From assembly GCA_050701115.1 (NCBI GenBank), contig JBOHER010000386.1, forward strand, positions 1 to 54,224: a stretch of 54,224 nt of DNA, in the 5' to 3' direction. The translations under genes and the position numbers were made by a program. The notes beneath the pieces are model-generated. The model was given only the letters and a program-made list of their open reading frames with translations, was not told the origin of the DNA and made no database searches. Source of the stretch: JBOHER01 sp050701115 (GTDB taxonomy: Bacteria; Actinomycetota; Actinomycetes; Mycobacteriales; Pseudonocardiaceae). Shown here piece after piece: positions 8,579 through 18,843 of this stretch. Each line of letters starts with the position of its first letter. Within the stretch, counting starts at the first letter, position 1.

Positions 8579-10234
8579 CTAGTCCGCAGTGAGGCTCAGC
8601 TGAATCTGCACGAACAGCCGCTGCTTGGGATCTGTGAGGTCGATGCCGCTGAGCTCGGCCGCGCGGCGCACCCGATAGCGCACGGTGTTCGGGTGCACTC
8701 CCAACTCGGCGGCGGCGGCGCGCACGTCACCGAGCGCATTCAGGTAGGCGAGCACCGATGCGGCCAGCCCACCACGGTGCCGCGCGTCGTGCTCCCGTAG
8801 CGCGCTGACCCTCGGGTCCCGCATGGCCGGGTTGGCCGCGAGCAGTTCGGCCGTCTCGGCCAGCAGTACGTCGGCACGCACATCCTCCAGTGCGGCGACC
8901 GGAGCATCGACCTCGCCCGCGATCGCGTCCAGCACCCGATCGGCCTCGGTACGCGAGACCATCGCGCTCGCCAATCTGTCCACAATGGACCCCACGGCGG
9001 CCTGGACCGGCACGTGCAGGTCGCGTCGGGCGGCCCCGGCGACATCCCGGGCGAAGGCCAGCACCGACTGACGTTTCGCCTGGCTATCGCCGGCACCGAG
9101 GTCGGGCAACAGTACGTAGGTCCGGCCGGCCAACGGGGTCACCAAGGCGCTGCGCCGATAGGCGGCGGCGTACACCGAGATCAGGTTGATCATCTCGGCG
9201 CGTAGCAGTTCGAGCTGCGACCGATCCGCGTGCGCGTGTTCGGCGAGGCTGAATCCGATCACCACGGCTGGCGCGGCGGGGTCGGCGCCGATCTGCTGCG
9301 CGACCGACTCGGCGTCCATCCGGCCATCCAGCAGGCCGGTAAGCAGGTTCTCCCGGAACCGCAGGCTCACATCCGGCTCGTGTTGTCTGCGTACCAGGTG
9401 CATCGCCGCGACGCGCGCGGCGCCGACCAGTGCATGCTCCGCGCGCTCACCCAGCGGCTCGGCGCCCTGCGCAACCCAGATGGTGCCGAGCGGGCGGCTG
9501 CCCACCTGGATCCCGACCGCGAGCCGCTCACGAATGCCCAACTCGGCACGCTCGGCGATGCGCACCACCTGATCACCCGACCGCAGCCGCTGGTAGACGC
9601 CCCACTCGCGCAACATTCTCAAGTAGGGCTCTGGCCCCTGCCGACCCAGGATGGACAGTCTGCGCAACTCGTCGACCTCGTCGCCGGTGCTCGAATAGGC
9701 GAGCACCCGGCTCGAGGTGTCTTCGATGCTGACCGATCCACCAGTCACCGTGGCGATCGTGGCCGCGAGCCCAAACAGGTCACCGAGCACCTCCCCGGAA
9801 TCGGCATCGGCGATGACCTGAGCGCTGGTCAGCACTCCCTTGGCAAGGGACTCCAACTGATCCCATCGCAGCTCGGCGGGCACGGCGAGCAGCGCGATGC
9901 CGGCATCACCGGCCGCGGCCGGCAACGGATCGGCCCGCTTGCCCGACCGGGTGGACTGATCGACCTTGACCGCGATCGCGGCCGCCCCGCGGGAGGCCGC
10001 GGCGCGTACCGACGCGATCGCCGCCCTGCCGCGTGCACCGACCACCAGCGCGAGGTCGTGCGGACGCAGATCGGGCGCATCGTCCGGGTCGCATATCACC
10101 ACGTCCCGAACCTCGACGTCCAACCCCGCCGGGGCGACCTGCATCTCGAGCACGCCTTCACCGAGCGACATCAGAATCTGGCGCAGGGTCACACCGGGCG
10201 GGTGCCGGGTGGAGTTTGTGGCATCGGACAACAT
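8579..10234 (-). CDS. PucR-family regulator, probable activator of proline catabolism (PruC-like)
   Basis: 551-residue regulator. The N-terminal region (about residues 15-130) resembles the PucR ligand-sensing domain. The middle is a GGDEF-like CdaR region. The C-terminus (about 490-545) carries the PucR helix-turn-helix DVRAAAAELGVHPNTVRYRVRRAAEL. It is divergent from pruA with 99 nt between the starts. In M. tuberculosis, PruC (Rv1186c) of the same family sits divergent from pruA-pruB and is needed for their expression, so the same role is inferred here. The intergenic region holds GTTC and GAAC half-sites but no convincing long palindrome. The start lacks a clear Shine-Dalgarno. Confidence 0.82.
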   Translation of the reverse strand: MLSDATNSTRHPPGVTLRQILMSLGEGVLEMQVAPAGLDVEVRDVVICDPDDAPDLRPHDLALVVGARGRAAIASVRAAASRGAAAIAVKVDQSTRSGKRADPLPAAAGDAGIALLAVPAELRWDQLESLAKGVLTSAQVIADADSGEVLGDLFGLAATIATVTGGSVSIEDTSSRVLAYSSTGDEVDELRRLSILGRQGPEPYLRMLREWGVYQRLRSGDQVVRIAERAELGIRERLAVGIQVGSRPLGTIWVAQGAEPLGERAEHALVGAARVAAMHLVRRQHEPDVSLRFRENLLTGLLDGRMDAESVAQQIGADPAAPAVVIGFSLAEHAHADRSQLELLRAEMINLISVYAAAYRRSALVTPLAGRTYVLLPDLGAGDSQAKRQSVLAFARDVAGAARRDLHVPVQAAVGSIVDRLASAMVSRTEADRVLDAIAGEVDAPVAALEDVRADVLLAETAELLAANPAMRDPRVSALREHDARHRGGLAASVLAYLNALGDVRAAAAELGVHPNTVRYRVRRAAELSGIDLTDPKQRLFVQIQLSLTAD

Positions 10235-10333
10235 CGTGTTCCAGATGTTAGCCGAATCAACACAGAGCGCGCGCGTTCTCGCTGCCTACCGTTGCGAACA
10301 GCCCGATCCGCCCCATCCAGCGAGGAGCTGCCC

Positions 10334-11959
<1,626 letters not shown>

Positions 11960-11970
11960 GAGGTCGCCCA

Positions 11971-12900
11971 ATGCTGCGCTCCGGACTACTCGCCGCCAGC
12001 CGCTCGGCCCGGCTCCGTGACGTCGCCGAACACACACCCGTCACCCGGTCGGTGGTCGCTCGGTTCGTCGCTGGGGGGACCATCGAGCACGCCGTCGCAG
12101 CCGCGGCCGAGTTGGACCGGACGGGCCTGCGGGTCACCGTGGACCACCTCGGCGAGGACACCACCGATCTGGCCGCGGCCGACGCGACCGTGATCGCGTA
12201 CCAGAACCTGCTCGGCGCGCTGGCCGACGCGGGCTTGACGCCCGGGGCGGAAGTGTCGGTGAAACTCTCCGCGATCGGCCAGTTCCTCGGCCGGGACGGC
12301 GAAAAGCTCGCCCTGGACCGGGCTCGCCGCATCTGCGCGGCGGCAGCACGAGCGGGCACAACGGTCACCCTCGACATGGAGGACCACACGACGACCGACT
12401 CCACGCTGGCCATCCTGCACGAGCTGCGGGCCGACTTCCCATGGGCCGGGGTCGCCGTGCAGGCATACCTGCGGCGCACCGAGCAGGACTGCCGAGCGTT
12501 GGCTGTCGCCGGGTCTCGGGTTCGCCTGTGCAAGGGCGCCTACCGGGAGCCCGCTTCCGTTGCGTTCCAAGACAAACCCGAGGTCGACCGGTCATACGTG
12601 CGCTGCTTGCGCGCGCTCGTGGCGGGCGGCGGTTACCCGATGATCGCCACCCATGACCCGCGCGTGATCACCATCGCGGGCACGCTAGTCCACGAGTTCG
12701 GCCGCACGTCGGCGGATCACGAGTTCCAGCTGCTGCACGGCGTGCGCACCGAAGAGCAACGGCGGCTCGCCGAGTACGGCAGCAGTGTGCGGATCTACCT
12801 GCCGTACGGCCGCGACTGGTACGGCTACTTCATGCGCAGGCTGGCTGAACGGCCAGCGAACGTCGGATTCTTCCTGCGCTCACTAGCGACGCGCGGTTAA
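11971..12900 (+). CDS. pruB: Monofunctional proline dehydrogenase
   Basis: 309-residue FAD enzyme oxidising proline to pyrroline-5-carboxylate and delivering electrons to the quinone pool. Family motifs are VSVKLSAIGQF, TVTLDMEDHTTTD, AYLRRTEQD, VRLCKGAYREP, IATHDPR, LLHGVR and the C-terminal RIYLPYGRDWYGYFMRRLAERP. The length is that of the small actinobacterial PutB/PruB form, with no fused P5C dehydrogenase. It lies 11 nt after pruA, so the two sequential enzymes are co-expressed. Its TAA overlaps the stop of the convergent HesB-like gene by 4 nt. Confidence 0.95.
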   Translation: MLRSGLLAASRSARLRDVAEHTPVTRSVVARFVAGGTIEHAVAAAAELDRTGLRVTVDHLGEDTTDLAAADATVIAYQNLLGALADAGLTPGAEVSVKLSAIGQFLGRDGEKLALDRARRICAAAARAGTTVTLDMEDHTTTDSTLAILHELRADFPWAGVAVQAYLRRTEQDCRALAVAGSRVRLCKGAYREPASVAFQDKPEVDRSYVRCLRALVAGGGYPMIATHDPRVITIAGTLVHEFGRTSADHEFQLLHGVRTEEQRRLAEYGSSVRIYLPYGRDWYGYFMRRLAERPANVGFFLRSLATRG

Positions 12901-13202
12901 GCGCCCGCCGTTTCCTGTGGAAACACGGCGAAGTTCAACTGCCCGGCCTCGTCCTGCCGGACGTCGAGTACCTTGTCGTCGAGGAACTCGGCCGCGTTCG
13001 GCTCCATGAAGACCTTCGCGCCGCTGTCCGTGCCGAGCACCTGATCATCTGCTTCCGGCGCGTCCGAAACAGCAAGCGAAAGCTGGGTCGTTCCGTCTTG
13101 ATCGGCATCGGCCACAGCCAGCCTGAGCCCGCCCTCCTGCTCGCCCCTGCTCTGGGTCAACGCGTTGATCGCCTCGGCGGCGGCTTCGGTCATCGCAAAC
13201 AT
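12897..13202 (-). CDS. HesB/IscA-like protein lacking cluster-binding cysteines
   Basis: 101 residues from the ATG at 13202 (MFAMTEAAAEAINALTQSRG). The pattern, a short helix, then GGLRLAV, then an acidic loop, then AKVFMEPNAAEFLDDKVLDV, follows the A-type Fe-S carrier (HesB/IscA) fold. The three cysteines that ligand iron in IscA are absent; the protein has no Cys at all. It is therefore unlikely to carry a cluster, and its role is unknown. Such cysteine-free HesB-like proteins are known in actinobacteria. A further in-frame start exists upstream at 13250, but the fold begins at MFAMTE. Its 3' end overlaps that of pruB by 4 nt. Confidence 0.72.
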   Translation of the reverse strand: MFAMTEAAAEAINALTQSRGEQEGGLRLAVADADQDGTTQLSLAVSDAPEADDQVLGTDSGAKVFMEPNAAEFLDDKVLDVRQDEAGQLNFAVFPQETAGA

Positions 13203-13336
13203 ATCTTCAGCCTTCCCTTCGGCTTCGCCTCTGGTGTGCTGTGTCCCCACGGTAGGCGCTTTCGTGCTCGAGTGCCGATCGCGGGCATGCCGAATCCAGA
13301 AAGCCGAAGCTCAGCGCGGGTTTTCCGCCCCATGCC

Positions 13337-13768
13337 TCAGCCGATCAGGTCGGCCAGTTTCTCGATCGAGGACCGCACATCGCCCTTCAGCGCGCGCTTG
13401 ATCGTCACCCCGACCGGCCCGAAGACCAGCTTGCCGGAGAACTCGATGTCCAGGTCGACCAGTGAGCCCGCGCCGTCGGGCCGGATCCCCATCTCGATGG
13501 TGACCTTCGTGCCGCCTACCCCGTCACCGGACAGCACGATCGACCTCGGTGGATCGAAGGAGGCGACTCGCCAGGTGATTCGATTGCGCAAGCCCTTGAT
13601 CGAGACCACCGAGGTCAACATGGTGCCTTCGGTGATCTCCGACGGCACGACGCTCCGCCATGCCTCGTGCATCGCCATCCACTCGCCCAGACGAGACAGA
13701 TCCGATGCGGTGGCCCACGCCTTGTCCGGGGATGCCTGTACCCGCGCCGACTCGCTGAACTTGGCCAT
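13337..13768 (-). CDS. SRPBCC (polyketide cyclase/START-like) family protein
   Basis: 143-residue hydrophobic-ligand-binding helix-grip protein. It opens MAKFSESARVQASPDKAWATASDLSRLGEWM and closes with a long amphipathic helix (ALKGDVRSSIEKLADLIG), as in the SRPBCC fold. There is no catalytic motif, so binding or carriage of a lipid-like ligand is the likeliest role. A TCCTCC complement (GGAGGA) just upstream gives a good ribosome site. A same-length paralogue is at 34394-34825 in the beta-oxidation cluster. It is divergent from the acyl-CoA synthetase gene. Confidence 0.78.
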   Translation of the reverse strand: MAKFSESARVQASPDKAWATASDLSRLGEWMAMHEAWRSVVPSEITEGTMLTSVVSIKGLRNRITWRVASFDPPRSIVLSGDGVGGTKVTIEMGIRPDGAGSLVDLDIEFSGKLVFGPVGVTIKRALKGDVRSSIEKLADLIG

Positions 13769-14002
13769 CTTTCCTCCTCGCGGTTCGCGCCAAGCCTACG
13801 ACCGGGCAGTGCGCGTATCTCCACGACACTCCCATCGTTGATCCGGTCACGCCCGGATTCGCTGGGCGGCGATAAGTCGGGAAGGTCACGATTGCCCCAT
13901 CAGCGAGTGATCCGAACCACTGGCGGCACTACGCTCCCTAGCAATGATCCTCGCGTCCCTTCGCCGCTCTCCGCACGCGACACACCGACCGGGAGGCCGG
14001 AC

Positions 14003-15602
14003 ATGACTACTGAAGTGCTGACCTGCCCGCACCCCGCGGGCGGATCCGTCAAGACCCTGTGCGAGGCGTTCCAGCGCACCGCGAGCATGCGTCCGGACGC
14101 GGTCGCGCTGCGAACGCCGGGCGGCAAGCAGGAAATCACCTGGCGCGAGTACGCGGATCGGGTGCGTAAAATCGCCGCGGGCCTCGCATCGCTCGGGGTC
14201 AAGCGGGGCGACACCGTCGGCATCATGCTGACCAACCGGCCCGAGTTCTACCTGGTCGATACCGCGGCGCTGCACCTCGGCACGACCCCGTTCTCCATCT
14301 ACAACACCAGCTCGGCCGACCAGATCGCCTACCTTTTCTCCAACGCGGAGAACAAGGTGGTCTTCACCGAGTTGGCGTTCCTGCCCCAGATCACCGCCTC
14401 CGGTGCCGGTGTCGAGCACGTGATCACCGTGGACGGCGAGGCAGCGGGTGCGATGTCCCTCGACGCGCTCGAGACAGCGGGTGCCGAGGACTTCCACTTC
14501 CAGGCGAGCTGGCAGGCCGTCGAGCCGGCAGACGTGGCGACGTTGATCTACACCTCCGGCACCACCGGGCCGCCGAAGGGTGTCGAGCTCACGCACAGCA
14601 ACCTGATCGCGGAGATGGCCGCGGTCGTCGGCTACATCGACGCCAACCCGGGCGACCGTACGACCTCGTACCTGCCCTCTGCGCACGTCGCCGACCGGGT
14701 TGCCAACCACTACTTCAGCCTGACCCGTGGCGTGCAGGTCACCTCGATCAACGACCCACGTGAGATCTTGGCGGCGCTCACCGACGCCCGGCCGACGATC
14801 TGGGTCGCGGTGCCCCGAGTCTGGCAGAAGCTCAAGGCGGGTATCGAGAGCAAGGTCGCCGCCGAGCCGAAGCAGGCCAAGCGCAAGATCGCACTCTGGG
14901 CGTTCGAGACCGGCAGGAAGAAGGTCGCTCTCGAACTCGCGGGCGAGAAAGTGCCCGCAGGGCAAGGCGGTGCCCGGTGTCGAGCTCGAACTGGCCGCGG
15001 ACGGGGAACTGCTCTGCCGCGGCCCATTCGTGATGCGCGGGTACCGCAAGGATCCGGAGAAGACCGCGGAAGCGATCGACGCCGAGGGCTGGATGCACAC
15101 CGGCGACATCGCGGAGATCGACGGCGACGGCTTCGTCAAGATCGTTGACCGCAAGAAGGAACTGATCATCAACGAAGCCGGCAAGAATATGTCGCCGACG
15201 AACATCGAGACCGCGATGAAGTCGGCGAGTCCGCTCATCGCGCAGGTCGTGGCGATCGGTGACGCCAAGCCTTACGTCTCGGCGCTCGTCGTGCTCGATC
15301 CGGAAGTGGTGGAAGCTCAGCGCGATGCGCTGGGACTCGGTGGCGATTCCGCCGCCTCCGTCGCGGAGAACGCCACGGTCCGCGCGGTGATTACCGAGGC
15401 GATCAAGCAGGGCAACGCGAAGCTGTCCCGGGTCGAGCAGATCAAGCGGTTCCGCATTCTGCCCACCGTCTGGGAGCCGGGTGGTGAGGAGATGACGCCC
15501 ACCATGAAGCTCAAGCGCAAGCCGATCGCCGAGAAGTATCGCCCGGAGATCGACAGCCTGTACGCGGCGTCAGCCGGACCTGACGTCATCGATCTCGGCT
15601 GA
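14003..15602 (+). pseudogene. Long-chain acyl-CoA synthetase (FadD), internal deletion plus frameshift
   Basis: The gene starts at ATG 14003 after a GGGAGG Shine-Dalgarno. Frame 1 reads a good FadD N-terminus, including the P-loop LIYTSGTTGPPKGVELTHSN, up to ELAGEKVP near 14951-14956. The rest of the protein, GKAVPGVELELAADGELLCRG onward to stop 15602, is in the +1 frame from 14961. It includes GWMHTGDIAEIDGDGF and DRKKELIINEAGKNMSP. Compared with the family, about 75-80 residues are missing at the junction, including the GMSE/GMTE adenylate-binding motif. Translation in frame 1 runs on as an unrelated tail to 15148. Both halves look otherwise conserved, so the damage is recent or is an assembly error. 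Confidence 0.85.
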
Positions 15603-15622
15603 TCTTCCGATCAGCTCACTGG

Positions 15623-15658
15623 CCACGGGCGCTGCCGGAACACCGGTAGCGCCCGTGG
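15623..15658. terminator. Strong bidirectional hairpin between convergent genes
   Basis: CCACGGGCGCT (15623-15633) pairs perfectly with AGCGCCCGTGG (15648-15658). The inner CCGG/CCGG extends this to a stem of about 16 bp with an AACA loop. It lies between the convergent ends of the acyl-CoA synthetase (15602) and acyltransferase (15662) genes. There is no U-tract, as is common for actinobacterial terminators. Confidence 0.75.
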
Positions 15659-15661
15659 AAT

Positions 15662-16813
15662 TCACATGAACCGCCCCAGCCGGGTGCGGGTGACGGCGAC
15701 CCAGCCGAGCGCGAAACACACCAGGACGCCCAGCACGCCCACCAACACCGCCTTCGCCTCAGCGGGCACCGGGAGGGACCGCGCGGCGATCGCCAATGTG
15801 AGCAGCACCGGACCCTGCAGGACGAAGGCCGCGAACGAACCCCTGATCGCTGCCGTGGTGAATCGACTCGTGCCGGAGAAGGTCCGCTGCGCGAAGCCGA
15901 GCAGCCATACCGAACCGAACACCACCAGCAGCGCCTCGACCGACGCGGTCAGCACCGCCGCCCATCGCCAGCCACCGAGGAACGGACTGATGTCCTGGGC
16001 AAGGTTGGTCACGCCCATTGCGAGCGCGACCACCGGGATGGCGATGACAGTGACCAACGTCACCTTCCCGCAACTGCGCCACAGCCGCTCCGGGACCCGC
16101 TCGGCGAGGCCGCGTCGCGCGCCCACGATGCCGAGGCCGAACATGGCCGCGAGCTGCGGCCATTGCCACAGATGGAGGTCGCCGATCTGGGTACCTCGCG
16201 CCGGAATCCACAGCCGGACGACGAAGCTGGTCACCGCTATCCCCGCGGCCAATGCGGTCAACTGAGTGCCGGTGAGGGGTGCCTCCGGTGTGCTTCCGGG
16301 CCGTTCGCCGCGCAGCACGCGCCACACCAGGTAGGCGAGCGAGAAGATCAGCAGTACTTCGGCGAACCAGAGGGCGCCGGAATCCAGCACTCGGTCCCGC
16401 CCGGTCAGCAGCCACCCATAAGAGACCGACTGGCCCGCTGACCGATAGGCCAGCCAGAGGAACAGCGGCCACAGTGCCAGAGCGCTGACCATGAACGGCA
16501 CCCCGAGCCGCACCGTACGGTCCAGCGCGAACCGGCGCGGACCCTTGTGCGCCAGCGATACCGGGGTGAACAGGCCCGCTACCAAGAAGAACGTTCCCAT
16601 CAGGAACAGCGCGGATGGACCGAGCAGGGCCGCCAGCACGAGCTCCGATGACGGCGCCAGCGTGACCTCGTTGACCTCGTCATATGCCCAGCCACCGACG
16701 GCGGAGTAACCCAGCAGGGCATGACCCCAGATGATCCAGGCGACCAGGGCCGCGCGCAGGGTGTCCAGCGAGGACAACCGCGCGGTGTCCTTTCCCTGGG
16801 CTGTCGCGGTCAT
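15662..16813 (-). CDS. Integral membrane acyltransferase (Acyl_transf_3 type)
   Basis: 383 residues with about ten hydrophobic segments spread over the whole length. The N-terminal motif RLSSLDTLRAALVAWIIWGH, with Arg and His in and after the first membrane helix, is typical of acyltransferase-3/OafA-like proteins that O-acylate surface glycans or lipids. The C-terminus is a single helix followed by TRTRLGRFM. It is monocistronic, convergent with the acyl-CoA synthetase and divergent from the DosRS-like operon; the 251-nt gap holds a DosR-box-like site and a short repeat. No acceptor substrate can be assigned. Confidence 0.75.
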   Translation of the reverse strand: MTATAQGKDTARLSSLDTLRAALVAWIIWGHALLGYSAVGGWAYDEVNEVTLAPSSELVLAALLGPSALFLMGTFFLVAGLFTPVSLAHKGPRRFALDRTVRLGVPFMVSALALWPLFLWLAYRSAGQSVSYGWLLTGRDRVLDSGALWFAEVLLIFSLAYLVWRVLRGERPGSTPEAPLTGTQLTALAAGIAVTSFVVRLWIPARGTQIGDLHLWQWPQLAAMFGLGIVGARRGLAERVPERLWRSCGKVTLVTVIAIPVVALAMGVTNLAQDISPFLGGWRWAAVLTASVEALLVVFGSVWLLGFAQRTFSGTSRFTTAAIRGSFAAFVLQGPVLLTLAIAARSLPVPAEAKAVLVGVLGVLVCFALGWVAVTRTRLGRFM

Positions 16814-16915
16814 GGTGATCAGTGTGCACCTCTCCAGCAGGCAAACCGAGAGGTAGCGGGGACAATTATCCCGCGGTCGGGTTGGCTGAAACCGGCAAAA
16901 TCGGCGGCCTGGATC

Positions 16916-16967
16916 GCCAACTCGGTGGCGGGAGCGGCCAACTCGGTGGCGGGAGCGGCCAACTCGG
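16916..16967. repeat. Short tandem repeat, 21-bp unit, 2.5 copies
   Basis: The unit GCCAACTCGGTGGCGGGAGCG occurs at 16916-16936 and 16937-16957, with a partial third copy (GCCAACTCGG) at 16958-16967. It lies 20 nt before the DosR-box-like site, in the promoter region of the DosRS-like operon. Confidence 0.85.
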
Positions 16968-16986
16968 GCCTAACGCCGGGCGCGAA

Positions 16987-17000
16987 GGGACTTAGGGCCC
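16987..17000. promoter_or_regulatory. DosR-box-like palindrome upstream of the split-barrel/tetR/dosR operon
   Basis: GGGACTTAGGGCCC matches 12 of 14 core positions of the M. tuberculosis DosR consensus GGGACTWWAGTCCC (perfect left half-site GGGACT). The flanks CGCGA and TCGCG extend the symmetry. It lies 65 nt before the GTG of the first gene of an operon that itself encodes a DosR-like regulator, which supports autoregulation. Confidence 0.6.
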
Positions 17001-17064
17001 TCGCGTCGGGAGCCTGAGACAGAGCAGTCTTAGTCGTAGTGCGACGAGGCTGGAGGGCCGCCGG

Positions 17065-17541
17065 GTGTTCGGAGATTCTGCCGCTGTTGGATCCGACGCC
17101 GAGGTAGATCCGACCGGTCTCGAGGCACTCAGCCGAGCTGAGTGCCTGGCCCTGCTGGCGACCGCGCCGGTGGGCCGGATAGTCTACACCGAACGTGCGC
17201 TACCCGCCGTCCGGCCGGTGAAGTTCGTGCTGCACGACGATGTGGTGGTCATCCACGCGTCGGCGGGCGGCCCGCTGGCCGATGCGGCGAACAACGCGGT
17301 CGTCGCGTTCGAGGCCGATCACTTCTCCGACGTACCCCACCGCGGATGGAGCGTGACGTTGCTCGGCCGCGCCAAGGAGGTCACCGATCCCGAGCGCGTC
17401 AGCGAGTTCTGCACCCTGGGGCTCGAACCGTGGACACCGGCCATACGCGGCCACTTCGTGGTCATCAGCATCGAAGCCATCAGCGGCTGGCGCATTCCCT
17501 CGTCAGACAGGTCTGTCCAGGCCTACACTGAGTCACGATGA
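17065..17541 (+). CDS. Pyridoxamine 5'-phosphate oxidase-like split-barrel protein (Rv0080-like)
   Basis: 158-residue flavin-type split barrel. The core CLALLATAPVGRIVYTERALPAVRPVKFVLHDDVVVIHAS is characteristic of the Pyridox_ox_2 proteins found in DosR-type regulons (Rv0080 in M. tuberculosis). Start GTG 17065 has GGAGGG 7 nt upstream. It is the first gene of a tightly packed operon: its TGA overlaps the tetR ATG (ATGA), and tetR overlaps the dosR-like gene the same way. Role: a flavin- or haem-binding redox or stress protein, by family only. Confidence 0.82.
   Translation: MFGDSAAVGSDAEVDPTGLEALSRAECLALLATAPVGRIVYTERALPAVRPVKFVLHDDVVVIHASAGGPLADAANNAVVAFEADHFSDVPHRGWSVTLLGRAKEVTDPERVSEFCTLGLEPWTPAIRGHFVVISIEAISGWRIPSSDRSVQAYTESR
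17506..17517. promoter_or_regulatory. Candidate TetR operator inside the end of the split-barrel gene
   Basis: GACAG-GT-CTGTC is a perfect 5+5 inverted repeat 20 nt before the TetR start. Its size and position suit an autoregulatory site, and would give tetR-dosR a second promoter inside the operon. Confidence 0.4.
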
Positions 17542-18131
17542 CCACGGACACTGCGGCGGTACGGCCCCTCGCCGGGGCTCGCGAGCGGATCTTGAATACC
17601 GCCTACGAGCTGTTTTCCCAGCGCGGCATTCGCGACGTCGGCGTTGACGAGGTGGTCAGCCGTTCCGCCGTGGCCAAGGCTACGCTCTATCGGCACTTCC
17701 CGTCCAAGAACGACCTGGTGCTCGCGTTCCTGCACGACCGGGAACAGCGCTGGACGCTGGGACTGGTCGAGGCAGAGGCCCGGGGGCGCGGGACCACCCC
17801 GGAAGATCGTCTGCTGGCCATCTTCGATGTGTTCGACGAGTGGTTCCACCGGGCCGATTTCGACGCGTGCTCGTTCATCAGCGTGCTGCTGGAGATGCGC
17901 GCCGAGCACCCCCTCGGCCGCGCGAGCATTCAGTACCTGGCCAACATTCGCGCCATCGTGCGCGCCCTGGCCGACGAGGCCGGTCTCCGGGACACCGACG
18001 AGTTCGCCCGCTCCTGGCACATCCTGATGAACGGCGCGATCATCTCCGCGGCCGAGGGCGACCTCGACGCCGCGCGCCGGGCCAGCGCCATGGCACGCAC
18101 CCTCCTCGACCACCATCGAGGCGTCCGATGA
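17538..18131 (+). CDS. TetR-family transcriptional regulator within the dosR operon
   Basis: 197 residues. The N-terminal helix-turn-helix spans about residues 14-60 (ARERILNTAYELFSQRGIRDVGVDEVVSRSAVAKATLYRHFPSKNDLVLAFL). The C-terminal ligand domain contains a Trp-Phe-His and Cys-rich stretch (DEWFHRADFDACSFISVLLEM) seen in one TetR subgroup. It overlaps the upstream and downstream genes by 4 nt each, so it is translationally coupled to the dosR-like gene. A TetR at this position is unusual for DosRS loci and suggests a second input to the operon. A candidate operator lies just upstream. Confidence 0.88.
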   Translation: MTTDTAAVRPLAGARERILNTAYELFSQRGIRDVGVDEVVSRSAVAKATLYRHFPSKNDLVLAFLHDREQRWTLGLVEAEARGRGTTPEDRLLAIFDVFDEWFHRADFDACSFISVLLEMRAEHPLGRASIQYLANIRAIVRALADEAGLRDTDEFARSWHILMNGAIISAAEGDLDAARRASAMARTLLDHHRGVR

Positions 18132-18772
18132 TCGAAGTGTTTCTGGTCGACGACCATGAGGTGGTTCGGCGGGGCGTGGCCGACCTGCTCGAATCGGATC
18201 CCGAGCTGAGGGTAGTCGGCGAGGCGTCATCGGTTGCCCAGGCGATGGCCCGCATTCCCGCCCTGCGGCCGCAGGTCGCGGTGCTGGACGTGCGCCTGCC
18301 CGATGGCAACGGCGTCGAACTGTGTCGCGACCTACGCTCGACATTGCCCGAGCTCAACTGCCTGATGCTCACCTCATTCACCGACGAACAGGCCATGCTG
18401 GACGCGATCCTGGCGGGCGCGGGCGGTTATGTCATCAAGGACATCAAGGGCATGGACCTGATCGACGCCGTTCGCGAAGTGGCGAGCGGACGCTCCCTGT
18501 TGGACAACCGAGCCGCCTCCGCGCTGATGTCGAAGCTGCGTGCGGACACGACCGCGAGTGGGCCGCTGGCGGCGCTGACCGACCGGGAACGCACCCTGCT
18601 CGAGCTGATCGGTGAAGGCCTGACCAATCGGCAGATCGCCGAACGCATGTTTCTGGCCGAGAAGACGGTGAAGAACTACGTGTCGCGACTGCTCGTCAAG
18701 CTCGGCCTGGAACGCCGTACGCAGGTCGCCGTGCTCGCCGCCGAACTGCGCGCCAATCAGCACGGCCAGTAA
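18128..18772 (+). CDS. dosR: DosR/DevR-type response regulator
   Basis: 214-residue NarL-family regulator. Receiver domain 1-120: acidic pair DD8-9, phospho-acceptor Asp54 in AVLDVRLPDGNG (same number as M. tuberculosis DosR), and LMLTSFTDEQAML and GYVIKDIKGMDL. LuxR-type HTH 147-205: LTDRERTLLELIGEGLTNRQIAERMFLAEKTVKNYVSRLL. By recall, the similarity to DosR runs through the whole protein, including the GRSLLDNRAA linker. DosR activates dormancy genes under hypoxia, NO or CO. The start ATG overlaps the tetR stop; the frame is open further upstream, but that is antisense-type noise. The kinase gene follows after 71 nt. Confidence 0.92.
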   Translation: MIEVFLVDDHEVVRRGVADLLESDPELRVVGEASSVAQAMARIPALRPQVAVLDVRLPDGNGVELCRDLRSTLPELNCLMLTSFTDEQAMLDAILAGAGGYVIKDIKGMDLIDAVREVASGRSLLDNRAASALMSKLRADTTASGPLAALTDRERTLLELIGEGLTNRQIAERMFLAEKTVKNYVSRLLVKLGLERRTQVAVLAAELRANQHGQ

Positions 18773-18779
18773 TCAGTTC

Positions 18780-18819
18780 GGTTTGCTGGTGTCATCAGGC
18801 TGACGAAGTCTGGCAAACC
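18780..18819. promoter_or_regulatory. Inverted repeat in the dosR-dosS gap
   Basis: GGTTTGC (18780-18786) and GCAAACC (18813-18819) are a perfect 7-bp inverted repeat with a 26-nt spacer. They fill the short gap between the response regulator and the kinase. It may be a weak attenuating stem or chance. Confidence 0.3.
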
Positions 18820-18843
18820 ACCGCAGCTGGTGCGACCCTGAGA

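Noticed and set aside
13769..14002. Regulatory element between the SRPBCC gene and the broken acyl-CoA synthetase gene
   Set aside because: The 233-nt divergent gap must hold two promoters, but I found no inverted repeat or clear -35/-10 pair worth reporting.
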